DNA of 46,174 bases, taken from assembly GCA_002369195.1 (NCBI GenBank), contig DFEW01000012.1, positions 1 through 46,174 of the forward strand, in the 5' to 3' direction. The translations under genes were made by a program, and so were the position numbers. The notes below the pieces were generated by a model. The model ran no database searches. It was not told where the DNA came from and saw nothing but the letters and a program-made list of their open reading frames with translations. Below, one piece after another: positions 1-7,872 of this stretch. Position 1 is the first letter of the stretch. Every line of letters begins with the position of its first letter. The DNA is from Christensenella sp. UBA3792. GTDB taxonomy: Bacteria > Bacillota > Clostridia > Christensenellales > CAG-138.

Positions 1-7
1 CAACGGA

Positions 8-85
8 GTTGACTGAGGGGTTGTTAAGCTTTTCGTCAACCCTTCCGTCTCGCTTCGCGAGCCGCCCGCTCTTACGCAGGGAGGG
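8..85. repeat. Palindromic intergenic repeat at the window edge
   Basis: Two stem-loops lie downstream of the yigZ stop. GTTGAC at 8-13 pairs with GTCAAC at 35-40. CCCTTCC at 40-46 pairs with GGGAGGG at 79-85, allowing one G-T pair, and encloses a small hairpin (CTCGC-TTC-GCGAG, 49-61). There is no T tract of the intrinsic-terminator kind. It looks like a dispersed palindromic repeat, but only this copy is in the window. Confidence 0.4.
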
Positions 86-105
86 ATTATGGTTTGCGGG
101 GTTGT

Positions 106-753
106 CTATTCCGCCGAAACTTCAAAGCCGAAGTATCCCTCTTCGAACGGATGCGCCTGCACGCGTCCCTCGGTGCGCTCGGTGAGCGCCTTTAAGAATG
201 CGTCAGCGCGGTCCGACCGGCAGCGAAATACGCAGTCGATCGCGTCCGAGTAGTCCGCGTGATCCAGCGCGCCGAAGCGTTCGAACACGCTCTGTACGCC
301 GTTCCAGTACGGGTATTCGACCCGCAGCCGAAAGCCCGTGCAGGGCAGCATGTCCATAAGGCCCGCCGCATCGACCGCGTCCGATGTCGAGCGCGTATAG
401 GCGCGCACCAGTCCGCCCGCGCCCAAAAGGATGCCGCCGAAATACCGCGTGCTGATGACGAGCAGATCGTAAAGATCGCGCTTTTTCAGCACCTCCATCA
501 TCGGCAGTCCCGCCGTGCCCTGCGGCTCGCCGTCGTCCGAATAGCGGGCGGCGCCGCTTCTCAGCCGGTACGCAAAGCAGTTGTGCGTCGCGTCCCAGTG
601 CTGCTTTTTGATGCGTTCGAGGATCGCAAGCGCCTGCGCCTCCTCCGTCACCGCAAAGCAGCGCCCGATAAAGCGCGAGCGGTTGATCACATATTCGGTT
701 TCGCTGTCCGCCCTGACCGTGCGGTACGGCTTCAGCTCGATCGACGTGTCCAA
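106..753 (-). CDS. yigZ: YigZ/IMPACT family protein (UPF0029)
   Basis: The 215-residue length and domain order fit the family: an N-terminal UPF0029/Impact domain and a C-terminal DUF1949-like domain. Visible hallmarks are SRFIG near residue 25, the SDDGEPQGTAGLP motif in the middle, and TRYFGGILLGAGGLVRAYTR. The start is a TTG at 753-751, preceded by GGGAGGATCCG, a good ribosome site; no in-frame ATG fits. Relatives (mammalian IMPACT, E. coli YigZ) are linked to translation control, but the bacterial role is not settled. It is a single-gene unit with its own promoter. Confidence 0.93.
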   Translation of the reverse strand: MDTSIELKPYRTVRADSETEYVINRSRFIGRCFAVTEEAQALAILERIKKQHWDATHNCFAYRLRSGAARYSDDGEPQGTAGLPMMEVLKKRDLYDLLVISTRYFGGILLGAGGLVRAYTRSTSDAVDAAGLMDMLPCTGFRLRVEYPYWNGVQSVFERFGALDHADYSDAIDCVFRCRSDRADAFLKALTERTEGRVQAHPFEEGYFGFEVSAE

Positions 754-788
754 CGGATCCTCCCAAGCGGCATAGTTTTCTGTATATC

Positions 789-817
789 AGTATAACAAAT
801 TGTTCCGTCCTTTGCAA
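789..817 (-). promoter_or_regulatory. Promoter of yigZ
   Basis: On the minus strand, -35 TTGCAA (817-812), a 17-base spacer and -10 TATACT (794-789). The expected transcript start leaves a leader of about 30 bases that contains the yigZ ribosome site. Confidence 0.75.
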
Positions 818-870
818 CCGATGCGCGAAACTGTTCACAGAACCGCCGAATTTCGAACGCATTTTGCGGC

Positions 871-906
871 GCAAAAAAAGACAGAAGCCGAAGCTCCTGT
901 CCTTTT
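871..906 (-). terminator. Intrinsic terminator of mscL
   Basis: Minus strand: an AGGACAG stem with a GAGC-TTCG-GCTT inner helix, closing with CTGTC and followed by seven T residues. It starts a few bases after the mscL stop. Confidence 0.85.
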
Positions 907-914
907 GACTTTGC

Positions 915-1394
915 TTATTCTTCCGGCGGAAGCTCGCTCGTGCAGTGCGGGCAGCGGGTTGCGTCGTCCGCGATTTCCATCTTGCAGAACGGGCAAAGAC
1001 GCGGCTTCTTGGGTTCCTCTGCGGGCGCTTCTTCCTTCTTCTTGAGCGTGGCCGCCTTCTCCTCCGCCTTTCTGAGCGCGCGCACGACGATGAAGATGCA
1101 CAGCGCGATCATGATGAAGTAGACGATCGCGGAGATGAACTTGCCGTAGTAGAGAACCGTGAGACCGGCTTCCGCCGCAGCACCGGGCGCGAGGTTTTCC
1201 GGATTGTCGCCGAGCACCTTGCCCCAGCTCGTGAAATCGACCTTGATGAGCAGGCCGAGAAGCGGCATGATGATGTCGTTGATCAAGGACGTTACGATCG
1301 CACCGAACGCGCCGCCGATGATGACGCCGACTGCCATGTCGACCACATTGCCCTTCAACGCGAATGCCTTGAAGTCTTGCAAAAACTTTTTCAT
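915..1394 (-). CDS. mscL: Large-conductance mechanosensitive channel with C-terminal zinc ribbon
   Basis: MscL forms a pentameric tension-gated pore in the membrane that releases solutes on osmotic downshock. Residues 1-50 match the family start (FLQDFKAFALKGNVVDMAVGV, read in shorter pieces), with TM1 at about 16-45 and TM2 at about 80-107. After TM2 a charged linker (108-132) leads to CPFC (Cys134, Cys137) and CPHC (Cys148, Cys151), a four-cysteine zinc ribbon. At 159 residues it is longer than the usual 130-150. The start has a strong AAGGGGG-type ribosome site. It is transcribed alone, with its promoter inside the end of znuB. Confidence 0.96.
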   Translation of the reverse strand: MKKFLQDFKAFALKGNVVDMAVGVIIGGAFGAIVTSLINDIIMPLLGLLIKVDFTSWGKVLGDNPENLAPGAAAEAGLTVLYYGKFISAIVYFIMIALCIFIVVRALRKAEEKAATLKKKEEAPAEEPKKPRLCPFCKMEIADDATRCPHCTSELPPEE

Positions 1395-1427
1395 GGATGA
1401 TCCCCCTTCTTGGAATTTACGTCCTAT

Positions 1428-1456
1428 ATTATAGCACGGGATGTCTCATTGCACAA
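1428..1456 (-). promoter_or_regulatory. Promoter of mscL
   Basis: Minus strand: -35 TTGTGC (1456-1451), a 17-base spacer ending in TGC, and -10 TATAAT (1433-1428). The -35 lies within the last codons of znuB. Confidence 0.75.
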
Positions 1457-2327
1457 CTATTTTTTTGCTGTTTGCGGCACGAATGCGGTTGCGCAAAAGC
1501 CCGATCAGGCAGCAGATCAAAAACGCGATCACGTGCACGGTAATGATCGCCGGACCCGGCTGCACGTCGAGCAGCAGCGACCCGACGAACCCGATCGCGA
1601 AGCACACGAGCGCGAGCGACGCCGAGGTGATCACGACCGTCGAAAATCGCCGCGATACGCGCATCGCCGACAGCGCCGGAAAGATGATCAGACCCGACAC
1701 CATGATCGCGCCGACCATCTTCATGCCGATCACGACCGTGACGGCGGTCAGCGCCGCGAGCAGCAGACCGTAAAAGCGCACGTGCACGCCGGTCGCCTTT
1801 GCAAAATTCTCGTCGAACGTCACGGCAAAGATGCGCGTGAAGAACAGCGCAAAGAGCGCGAGCACCGCAACCGACGCGCCGACCGTGACCCACAGATCGG
1901 TCTTGGAAAGCGTGGACATCGACGCCGTGCCGAACAGCGAGTTGCAGATGTCCGCGTACTGGTTCTTCGAGAATCGGAACAGCAGCGTCCCGATCGCGAT
2001 CGCACCGGTGGACAGCACGGCGATCGCCGCGTCGCCCTGCATGCGCCGCTTTTCGTTGAGCCCCATCAGCAGAAACGCCGCGATCAGCACGATCGGCAGC
2101 GATATCGCCGTGGACATGCTCCCGAGGTTCAGCGCCGTCGCGAGCGCCAGTGCGCCGAACCCGACGTGAGAAAGACCGTCGCCAATCATCGAAAAGCGCC
2201 GCAAAACGAGCGTCACGCCGAGCAGACTTGCGCACAGCGAGACGAGCACGCCGACCACGACCGCGCGCACAAGGATTCCCTGTAAAAACGGATCCGAAAG
2301 GATCGTTGCAATCGAGCCGTACATCAC
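1446..2327 (-). CDS. znuB: Metal ABC transporter permease (ZnuB type)
   Basis: This 293-residue integral membrane protein with about eight or nine hydrophobic segments is the permease of a zinc or manganese importer. The family segment FSMIGDGLSHVGFG is at about residues 45-58, and the GMKMVGAIMVSGLIIFPA stretch marks the C-terminal half. It overlaps the znuC stop by four bases, so it is translationally coupled and is the last gene of the nfo-DUF362-znuACB operon. The metal cannot be assigned from the permease alone; zinc is favoured by family. Confidence 0.93.
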   Translation of the reverse strand: MMYGSIATILSDPFLQGILVRAVVVGVLVSLCASLLGVTLVLRRFSMIGDGLSHVGFGALALATALNLGSMSTAISLPIVLIAAFLLMGLNEKRRMQGDAAIAVLSTGAIAIGTLLFRFSKNQYADICNSLFGTASMSTLSKTDLWVTVGASVAVLALFALFFTRIFAVTFDENFAKATGVHVRFYGLLLAALTAVTVVIGMKMVGAIMVSGLIIFPALSAMRVSRRFSTVVITSASLALVCFAIGFVGSLLLDVQPGPAIITVHVIAFLICCLIGLLRNRIRAANSKKIVVQ

Positions 2328-3028
2328 AGTCCCTGCACCTCCAGATATCTCCGCCCGAGCGGGCTTGCCTTATACTGCGCCGCCGTGCCGATGAACAGCG
2401 GATGGCACGACAGATGCAGGATGTGCGAGCAGCAGCGCACCGCCTGTTCGACATCGTGCGAGACCATGATGATCGTCATGCCGCCCGCGTTGATCGTGCG
2501 CAGCAGCTGATAGAACTCCGCGGTCACGACCGGATCGAGACCGGTCGTCGGTTCGTCGAGCACGAGGCACTTCTTCGTCGCGCAAAGCGCTCTTGCGAGC
2601 AGCACGCGCTGCTGCTGACCGCCCGAAAGCTCCTGATAGCACCGCTTTTTGAGCGGCAGCAGACCGAGCATTTCCATGTTTTTACGCGCGCTTTCGCGCT
2701 CCGTCCTGCCGTAAAACGGCTTCAATCCGCGATAGCCGACCGTGCCGGAGAGCACGACCTCCTCGACCGACGCCGGAAAGTCCTTTTGGATCGCGCTCTG
2801 CTGCGGCAGATACCCGATCTCCGTGGGCTTCAATCCCTCGCCCATCACGATATGCCCGCTCGCGCACGGGATCAGCCCGAGGAGCGCTTTCATCAGCGTC
2901 GTCTTGCCGGAGCCGTTCTCGCCGACGATGCCCCAGAACTCGCCCGCCTGCACGCTGAAACTGACGTCGTGCGCGACGTTGTCGCCGCCGTACGCCAGTC
3001 CCACGCCTTCAAAGGTCAACAGTGCCAT
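2324..3028 (-). CDS. znuC: Metal ABC transporter ATP-binding protein (ZnuC type)
   Basis: This 234-residue ABC ATPase powers ZnuB. Walker A is GENGSGKT (residues 36-43), the signature is LSGGQQQRV, Walker B is CLVLDEPTTGLD, and the switch histidine follows in MVSHDVEQA. Length and motif spacing are normal. Its start overlaps the last base of znuA and its end overlaps znuB by four bases. Loading by ZnuA and coupling to ZnuB follow from the gene order znuA-znuC-znuB. Confidence 0.94.
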   Translation of the reverse strand: MALLTFEGVGLAYGGDNVAHDVSFSVQAGEFWGIVGENGSGKTTLMKALLGLIPCASGHIVMGEGLKPTEIGYLPQQSAIQKDFPASVEEVVLSGTVGYRGLKPFYGRTERESARKNMEMLGLLPLKKRCYQELSGGQQQRVLLARALCATKKCLVLDEPTTGLDPVVTAEFYQLLRTINAGGMTIIMVSHDVEQAVRCCSHILHLSCHPLFIGTAAQYKASPLGRRYLEVQGL

Positions 3029-3963
3029 CAGCCCAACGCCTCCTTTAAGCTCTCCGCATTGCGGTTCATCAGATCGAGATACGTCACGCCCGCATCGAAA
3101 TCCTCGCGGCTGACGTTGTGACAGCTGTGCAGCAGCAGCGTCTTGCAGCCGGTCGCCGCTGCGATCGAATTCGCGATCGACCGATCCGAAAACTCGATGT
3201 AAAATACGCTGTCAAGGTCAAGTTCTCTGACGCGGTCGATCAGAAACGCGACGGTCGACAAGCTCACTTCCTCATTGCTCGAACAGCCCCGAAGCGCCGC
3301 ATAATAGTTGAGGTGCAGCTCGTCGCAAAGGTATCGGAACGGGAAGCGCTCCGCAAACACGACGGTGTTTCGCTTGCCGCCCTCTGCGATCGCATGCAGG
3401 CGCGCGTCGAGATCGTTGAGCTGTTCGATGTAGCGCGCCGCGTTGTCGCGCAGCGTGCGCTCCGATTCCGGCAGCAGTTTTACGAGCGCGTCGCACAGCG
3501 CTTCGACGATGCGGACCGCGTTTTTCGGGCTCGTCCAGACATGCTCATCCGCCTCGGGCGCTTCGCCGTCGTCCTCCTCCGCCTGCATGCCCTCGACGGT
3601 TTCTTCCTCGAGCGCATCGACAAGCGGCAGCAGCGCGATCGCGTTGATCGTCCGTTCGCTCTTTGCGAGCACGTCCTCGACCCAGCCGTCGCTCTCGCCG
3701 CCGACGTAGACGAACAGGTCGGCATGCAGGATCGTCGAGACCTCCGAGAACGTCGGATCGAACCCGTGCACCTCGCTGCCCGGCTGCACGAGCATCGTAA
3801 GGTTCACGAGATCGCCCGCGATCTGCCGCACAAAGTCGTACTGCGGAAAGATCGTCACCACGACCGACGGACGCGCGTCCTCCTGCGGTTGTTCCGTCCG
3901 GCACGAGATGCCCGCAAGCAGCAGCAACACGCAAAGCATGCCGGTCAAAATACGTTTTTTCAT
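3028..3963 (-). CDS. znuA: Metal-binding lipoprotein of ABC transporter (ZnuA type)
   Basis: This is a secreted, lipid-anchored binding protein of 311 residues. The signal peptide ends in LAGIS-Cys21. Likely metal ligands by family pattern are His66 (SEVHGFD), His141 (DEHVWTSP) and Glu257 (YIEFSD). The usual third histidine position falls in AERFPFRYLCDEL, where Glu205 is the nearest candidate. Residues 118-140 form an acidic loop (EEETVEG...EEDDGEAPEADE), in the place where ZnuA proteins often carry a His-rich loop. It starts 15 bases after the DUF362 gene. Zinc is the most likely substrate; manganese is possible. Confidence 0.92.
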   Translation of the reverse strand: MKKRILTGMLCVLLLLAGISCRTEQPQEDARPSVVVTIFPQYDFVRQIAGDLVNLTMLVQPGSEVHGFDPTFSEVSTILHADLFVYVGGESDGWVEDVLAKSERTINAIALLPLVDALEEETVEGMQAEEDDGEAPEADEHVWTSPKNAVRIVEALCDALVKLLPESERTLRDNAARYIEQLNDLDARLHAIAEGGKRNTVVFAERFPFRYLCDELHLNYYAALRGCSSNEEVSLSTVAFLIDRVRELDLDSVFYIEFSDRSIANSIAAATGCKTLLLHSCHNVSREDFDAGVTYLDLMNRNAESLKEALG

Positions 3964-3978
3964 GCACTTTCTTCCTCT

Positions 3979-5130
3979 CTATTTGTTCAACAGGCGCGCG
4001 ATCGCCGTGCGGTGCACCTTCATCGCGCCCTTCGGACAGAATTCCTGACAGCAGAAGCACTTGATGCAGTCCTTGCGACGGATGTGCGCCTTGCCGTTTT
4101 TCAGTGTAATTGTATGTGCCGGACACACGTTTACGCACCTGCCGCACCCGACGCACGCGTCCGCTTTGACCTGCGGACGGGACGCGAGGCACAGGTTCAG
4201 CGCCTTCTGCCCGATGCGTCCGAACAGCGAATCGCCGTTGATAAACAGCGTGCTGTTGCGGTTTTTGATGCATTCAAAGCCCTTCGGCACGAGCGGTTTC
4301 CAATCGCCTTGCACGGAGAGCTGTTCGAAGCGCTCCGGCACGAGATGTCTGCGCCGCGCCGCCGCGATCGTCGGCACCGTGTACGGATCGAGCCCGATCA
4401 TCGTCGCCGCCAGCAGGTCGAGACCGTGCGGATTGCGCGAGGCGAGCACGCAGCCGATGTGCCGCGGGGTCCCCTGCGTCGGACCGTTCCCTTCCATCGC
4501 CGTGACCGCGTCGCACAGATGCACGACCGGCTTGAAGTATTCGTCGAGGTCCACGATCATGTCCGCAAAGTCGTTCGGGTTCGGGAACCGGTAGTGATAC
4601 TCCGGCTTCATCGTGCCGGGGATCACGCCGAACAGGTTCTTCGCCGCGCACGACAGCGCCATCATGCCGTGCGACTTGAGCTTGCAGAAGTTGATGATCG
4701 CGTCCGCGTCGTCGAGATAGCGCGTGTACGTGAACGTCTTTGCCTGCACCGCGTCGGGCGCATAGGCCTGCTTTTCGGAAAAGTCGCGATTGAGCGCGAT
4801 TCCGTCGCATTCCGCGCGGTCGAGACCGAGCGACGCGTAAACATGGTTCAGCACCGCCGCGTTGTAGAGGTTGCCGGGGCTGTCGCCGATCACGACCGAC
4901 GCGCCGCGCGCGTTGAGCATCCGCGCGAGCGCGAGCAGCATGTTCGGATGCGTCGTCACCGCGCGTTCCGGCTTTGCCGCCGCCACGAAGTTTGCTTTGA
5001 TCGCGATCTTCATGCCGGGTCTCACCCAATCGAGTCCGCCGAGCGGGCGCAGGGCTTTTTCGATCGCCGCCTCGCAATGCGCGGGTTCGTAGTCCGCGCA
5101 CGGCACGATGGTTACCAGATCGCCGTTCAT
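3979..5130 (-). CDS. DUF362 protein with two 4Fe-4S clusters
   Basis: The protein has 383 residues. The N-terminal 290 or so form the DUF362 domain (KIAIKANFV, THPNMLLALARML, VVIGDSPG). The C-terminus is a ferredoxin-like module with CVGCGRCVNVCP and CIKCFCCQEFCP, enough cysteines for two 4Fe-4S clusters. No signal peptide is evident, so it is likely cytosolic. The biochemical role of the family is not established; electron transfer is inferred from the cluster motifs. It overlaps nfo by four bases and is followed by znuA after 15 bases, so it is part of the same operon. Confidence 0.9.
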   Translation of the reverse strand: MNGDLVTIVPCADYEPAHCEAAIEKALRPLGGLDWVRPGMKIAIKANFVAAAKPERAVTTHPNMLLALARMLNARGASVVIGDSPGNLYNAAVLNHVYASLGLDRAECDGIALNRDFSEKQAYAPDAVQAKTFTYTRYLDDADAIINFCKLKSHGMMALSCAAKNLFGVIPGTMKPEYHYRFPNPNDFADMIVDLDEYFKPVVHLCDAVTAMEGNGPTQGTPRHIGCVLASRNPHGLDLLAATMIGLDPYTVPTIAAARRRHLVPERFEQLSVQGDWKPLVPKGFECIKNRNSTLFINGDSLFGRIGQKALNLCLASRPQVKADACVGCGRCVNVCPAHTITLKNGKAHIRRKDCIKCFCCQEFCPKGAMKVHRTAIARLLNK

Positions 5131-5960
5131 TTTGTAAGCCCCCGAACAAGCGCGATCTCCTGCGCGTATTCCTGCAATTGATCGTGCGGCGTTTCCAGAC
5201 AGAACGGAAGGTCCTTAAGCGCCGGATGGTTCACGATGCGCGAAAACGCGTCCGTGCCGATCTGCCCGAGCCCGATCGCCTCGTGCCGGTCCTTGTGCAT
5301 CCCGCAAGCAAACTTCGCGTCGTTCAGGTGGATAAAGCGAAGCTTTTGAAGGCCGATGATGCGATCGAATGCATTCAGCACGCCGTCCAGATCGTTCACG
5401 ATGTCGTAGCCTGCCTGAAAGACGTGGCAGGTATCGAGGCACACGCCGACCCGATCCTGCCGTTCGACGCGCTCGATGATCGCCTGCACGCCCTCGAACG
5501 TGCCGCCGATCTCGCTGCCCTGTCCCGACATCGTTTCGATCAGAACGGTCGTATCGGTCTCGTCGGTCAGGATGCGGTTCAGAAGCGCCGCGGTCTTTTC
5601 GATGCCGACGCGCTCGCCCTGCCCGACGTGGCTGCCCGGATGGAAGTTATAGAACGGCGTGCGCATCGCCGTGCAGCGCATAAGATCGTCGCGCATCACA
5701 AGCTCCGCAAACTCCGCCGTCTCCGCCTTGCCTGCGCACGGGTTCAGCGTGTACGGCGCGTGCACCAGCACCGGCGCAAAGCGATGCTCGGCAAGGTACG
5801 CCTGCATGGCGGCGGCGTCCGAAGGATCGAGTGCCTTCGCCTTGCTGCCTCTGGGGTTTCGCGAAAAGAACTGAAACGTATCCGCACCGAGTTCCGATGC
5901 GGTCTTTGCCATAGAAAGAAGCCCGTCCGAGGGCGACAGATGACAGCCGATGTGCAGCAT
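5127..5960 (-). CDS. nfo: Endonuclease IV (AP endonuclease)
   Basis: Endonuclease IV cuts DNA at abasic sites in base-excision repair using a trinuclear zinc centre in a TIM barrel. The 277-residue protein shows the family motifs YNFHPGSHVG, CLDTCHVFQAGYD and HLNDAKFACGMHKDRHEAIG, with their metal-binding His, Asp and Glu residues. I chose the ATG at 5960 because AAGGGG lies just upstream and the protein then begins MLHIGCHLSPSDG as in relatives; a start at 5990 is possible but poorer. It is the first gene of an operon that continues into DUF362 and the zinc importer. Confidence 0.95.
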   Translation of the reverse strand: MLHIGCHLSPSDGLLSMAKTASELGADTFQFFSRNPRGSKAKALDPSDAAAMQAYLAEHRFAPVLVHAPYTLNPCAGKAETAEFAELVMRDDLMRCTAMRTPFYNFHPGSHVGQGERVGIEKTAALLNRILTDETDTTVLIETMSGQGSEIGGTFEGVQAIIERVERQDRVGVCLDTCHVFQAGYDIVNDLDGVLNAFDRIIGLQKLRFIHLNDAKFACGMHKDRHEAIGLGQIGTDAFSRIVNHPALKDLPFCLETPHDQLQEYAQEIALVRGLTK

Positions 5961-6003
5961 AGTTCCCCTTTTTGCCGATTCTGCGGCCATATAAAATCAG
6001 TTT

Positions 6004-6032
6004 ATCATACCACGCAATGACCGCGGTTGCAA
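6004..6032 (-). promoter_or_regulatory. Promoter of the nfo-DUF362-znu operon
   Basis: Minus strand: -35 TTGCAA (6032-6027), a 17-base spacer and -10 TATGAT (6009-6004). It is back-to-back with the plus-strand promoter at 6040-6068; the two -35 boxes are only 7 bases apart. I could not identify a Zur-type operator. Confidence 0.65.
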
Positions 6033-6039
6033 GAGTGCG

Positions 6040-6068
6040 TTGACGAATCGGGGCGAACTTGCTATACT
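6040..6068 (+). promoter_or_regulatory. Promoter of the U32 peptidase-family gene
   Basis: -35 TTGACG (6040-6045), a 17-base spacer ending in TGC, and -10 TATACT (6063-6068). The transcript start is expected near 6075, about 24 bases before the chosen ATG. Confidence 0.8.
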
Positions 6069-6098
6069 TGCGGTAAGAAACTACGGAGAAAAACGACT

Positions 6099-7283
6099 AT
6101 GACGGAACTCTTGGCGCCGGTCGGCTCGAAAGCGGCGCTCGACGCTGCGCTGCGCTTCGGCGCGGACGCGGTCTATCTCGGCGGACCCATGCTGCAGCTT
6201 CGCGCAAAGAGCGCGGGCTTTTCGTTCGACGGCATCGCGGATGCGGCAGCGCGCGTGCACCAAGCGGGCAAGCGGCTGTACGTGACGGTCAATTCGCTTG
6301 CGTACAGCGACGAAATCGACCTGCTCCCCGCCTATGCGAACACGCTGCACGAATGCGGCGCGGACGCGGCGATCGTGTCCGACCTCGGCGTGCTGACGAC
6401 GATGCACAACGCGTGCCCCGCCCTTGAACTGCACGTTTCGACGCAGGCAAGCTGCATGAACCACGCCGCGGCGCGCGCATGGTACGATCTCGGCGCAAAG
6501 CGCATCGTGCTGGCACGGGAAATGACCGTCGAGCAGATTCGATCGCTCAAACAGCGCATCCCCGACGATTTGGAGCTGGAAGCGTTCGTGCACGGCGCGA
6601 TGTGCATGGCGTACTCCGGACGCTGCCTGCTCTCCTCCGCGATCCTCGGCCGCAGCGGCAACCGCGGCGACTGCGCCCAGCCCTGCCGCTGGTCCTATGC
6701 GCTTGTGGAGGAAACGCGCCCGAACCAGAGCTTTCCGATCGTCGAGGAGGACGGTCACAGCTATGTGCTGTCCTCGCGCGATCTCAACTGCATCGGTCTT
6801 TTGGACGAGCTGATCGACGCGGGCGTTTGCTCGCTGAAGATCGAGGGACGCATGAAGACCGAGTATTACGCCGCAGTCGTCGTCAACGCGTACCGCCGCG
6901 TGCTCGACGGCACGATGTCCGTTGCGGACGCGCGGCGCGAGCTCGATTCGGTCTCCCACCGCCCCTACACGACCGGCTTCTATCACGGCGAGCTGCCGCA
7001 GGATCACAGCAACGCCGGCACCTATACGCAGACGCACCGTTTTGCGGGCGTCGTGCTCGATTGCCAAAACGGCGTCGCGACCGTCGAACAGCGCAACCGC
7101 TTCGTCGAAGGCGACGCGCTCGAAGTGATCTCCCCGACCCTTCAGAATGCTGTCCTTCATGCAGAGCGCATAAGCGACGAATCCGGCGCGCCCGTCGCGG
7201 TCGCCAACCGCGTACTTCAGGTTCTGCGCATCCCGACCGACCTGCCGCTGCAAAGCGGCGATCTGCTGCGCATCCGCATATAG
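6099..7283 (+). CDS. U32 peptidase-family protein (possible tRNA hydroxylation protein)
   Basis: The protein has 394 residues and starts MTELLAPVGS after a GGAG ribosome site; an upstream in-frame extension lies before the promoter and is not used. The family signature is clear at about residues 157-178 (EAFVHGAMCMAYSGRCLLS), followed by NRGDCAQPCRW, which gives several conserved cysteines. YegQ/TrhP and RlhA members of this family take part in RNA hydroxylation, for example of uridine 34 in tRNA. Older annotations call it collagenase-like. TrhP-like function is a family inference, not shown here. It is a single-gene unit with a strong promoter and terminator. Confidence 0.92.
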   Translation: MTELLAPVGSKAALDAALRFGADAVYLGGPMLQLRAKSAGFSFDGIADAAARVHQAGKRLYVTVNSLAYSDEIDLLPAYANTLHECGADAAIVSDLGVLTTMHNACPALELHVSTQASCMNHAAARAWYDLGAKRIVLAREMTVEQIRSLKQRIPDDLELEAFVHGAMCMAYSGRCLLSSAILGRSGNRGDCAQPCRWSYALVEETRPNQSFPIVEEDGHSYVLSSRDLNCIGLLDELIDAGVCSLKIEGRMKTEYYAAVVVNAYRRVLDGTMSVADARRELDSVSHRPYTTGFYHGELPQDHSNAGTYTQTHRFAGVVLDCQNGVATVEQRNRFVEGDALEVISPTLQNAVLHAERISDESGAPVAVANRVLQVLRIPTDLPLQSGDLLRIRI

Positions 7284-7304
7284 CGCTTCTATGTCCAAAA
7301 ACAC

Positions 7305-7333
7305 AAAAGGTTCTCGCACAGAGAACCTTTTTT
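7305..7333. terminator. Bidirectional terminator between convergent genes
   Basis: An AAAAGGTTCTC-GCACA-GAGAACCTTTTTT hairpin gives a six-T tract on the plus strand and a T-rich tail on the minus strand. It serves both the U32 gene and the converging lipoprotein gene. Confidence 0.9.
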
Positions 7334-7356
7334 CATGCTTTCATGCCGGTCTGCGT

Positions 7357-7872
7357 TCAGTTTTCCGGCGCAAACGGGGTTGTGACCTTGAGGGTGAAAT
7401 CCATGCTCTGCACGTCGACCTCGGTGAGCACGTCCGCGTAGACGCGGTTCTCGCCCGAAAACAGCTTGAGCCCGCCGTCCGCGGTGTAGAAGTCCGCGTA
7501 GCCGTACATCATGCCGCTCGCGTCGTAGAACGAAATGCGAAGACCGCCGGTCAGCGTCTTGGAAAAGCTGTTCGTGATCGTCGCGTCGATCAGCGTCTCG
7601 CCGTTGTGCTCATAGATGCGCAGGTTCGACACCGAAAGATAGTACTCGAAGTAATGCGTCTGCGGGTCGAGGATCGGCAGCCCGTTCGGGTCGGTCGTAA
7701 ATCCCTCGCCCTCGATCGGCGCAAAGTAGATCGGCTCCGGCTCCGGCGAAGGCGACGGCGTGACGTTCACGACCGGCGCACTCGTCTGCTCCGGCAGGTA
7801 AATCAAATGCGCTTCCTGCGACGTGCATGCCACGCACAGCAGTGCCGTCAAAACCCAAAGAAACCGTTTCAT
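7357..7872 (-). CDS. Small predicted lipoprotein, function unknown
   Basis: The protein has 171 residues. A short hydrophobic signal (FLWVLTALLCVAC) ends at Cys16 in a plausible lipobox. A Pro/Ser/Glu-rich linker (about 37-48) leads to one globular domain of about 110 residues, rich in beta strands, with ATITNSFSKTLTGGLRISFYDASG; it recalls domains that describe how a surface protein handles ligands, but I do not recognise a family. The ATG overlaps the stop of the Lgt-like gene by four bases, so the two are made together. The longer reading frame through 8598 is a shadow. Confidence 0.8.
   Translation of the reverse strand: MKRFLWVLTALLCVACTSQEAHLIYLPEQTSAPVVNVTPSPSPEPEPIYFAPIEGEGFTTDPNGLPILDPQTHYFEYYLSVSNLRIYEHNGETLIDATITNSFSKTLTGGLRISFYDASGMMYGYADFYTADGGLKLFSGENRVYADVLTEVDVQSMDFTLKVTTPFAPEN

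Noticed and set aside
1429..2454. A 341-codon minus-strand frame over znuB
   Set aside because: It is out of frame with the clear ZnuB coding frame and is Arg-rich.
3118..5181. A 687-codon open frame on the plus strand
   Set aside because: It is antisense to znuA and the DUF362 gene, with an Arg/His/Val-rich composition and no recognisable motif.
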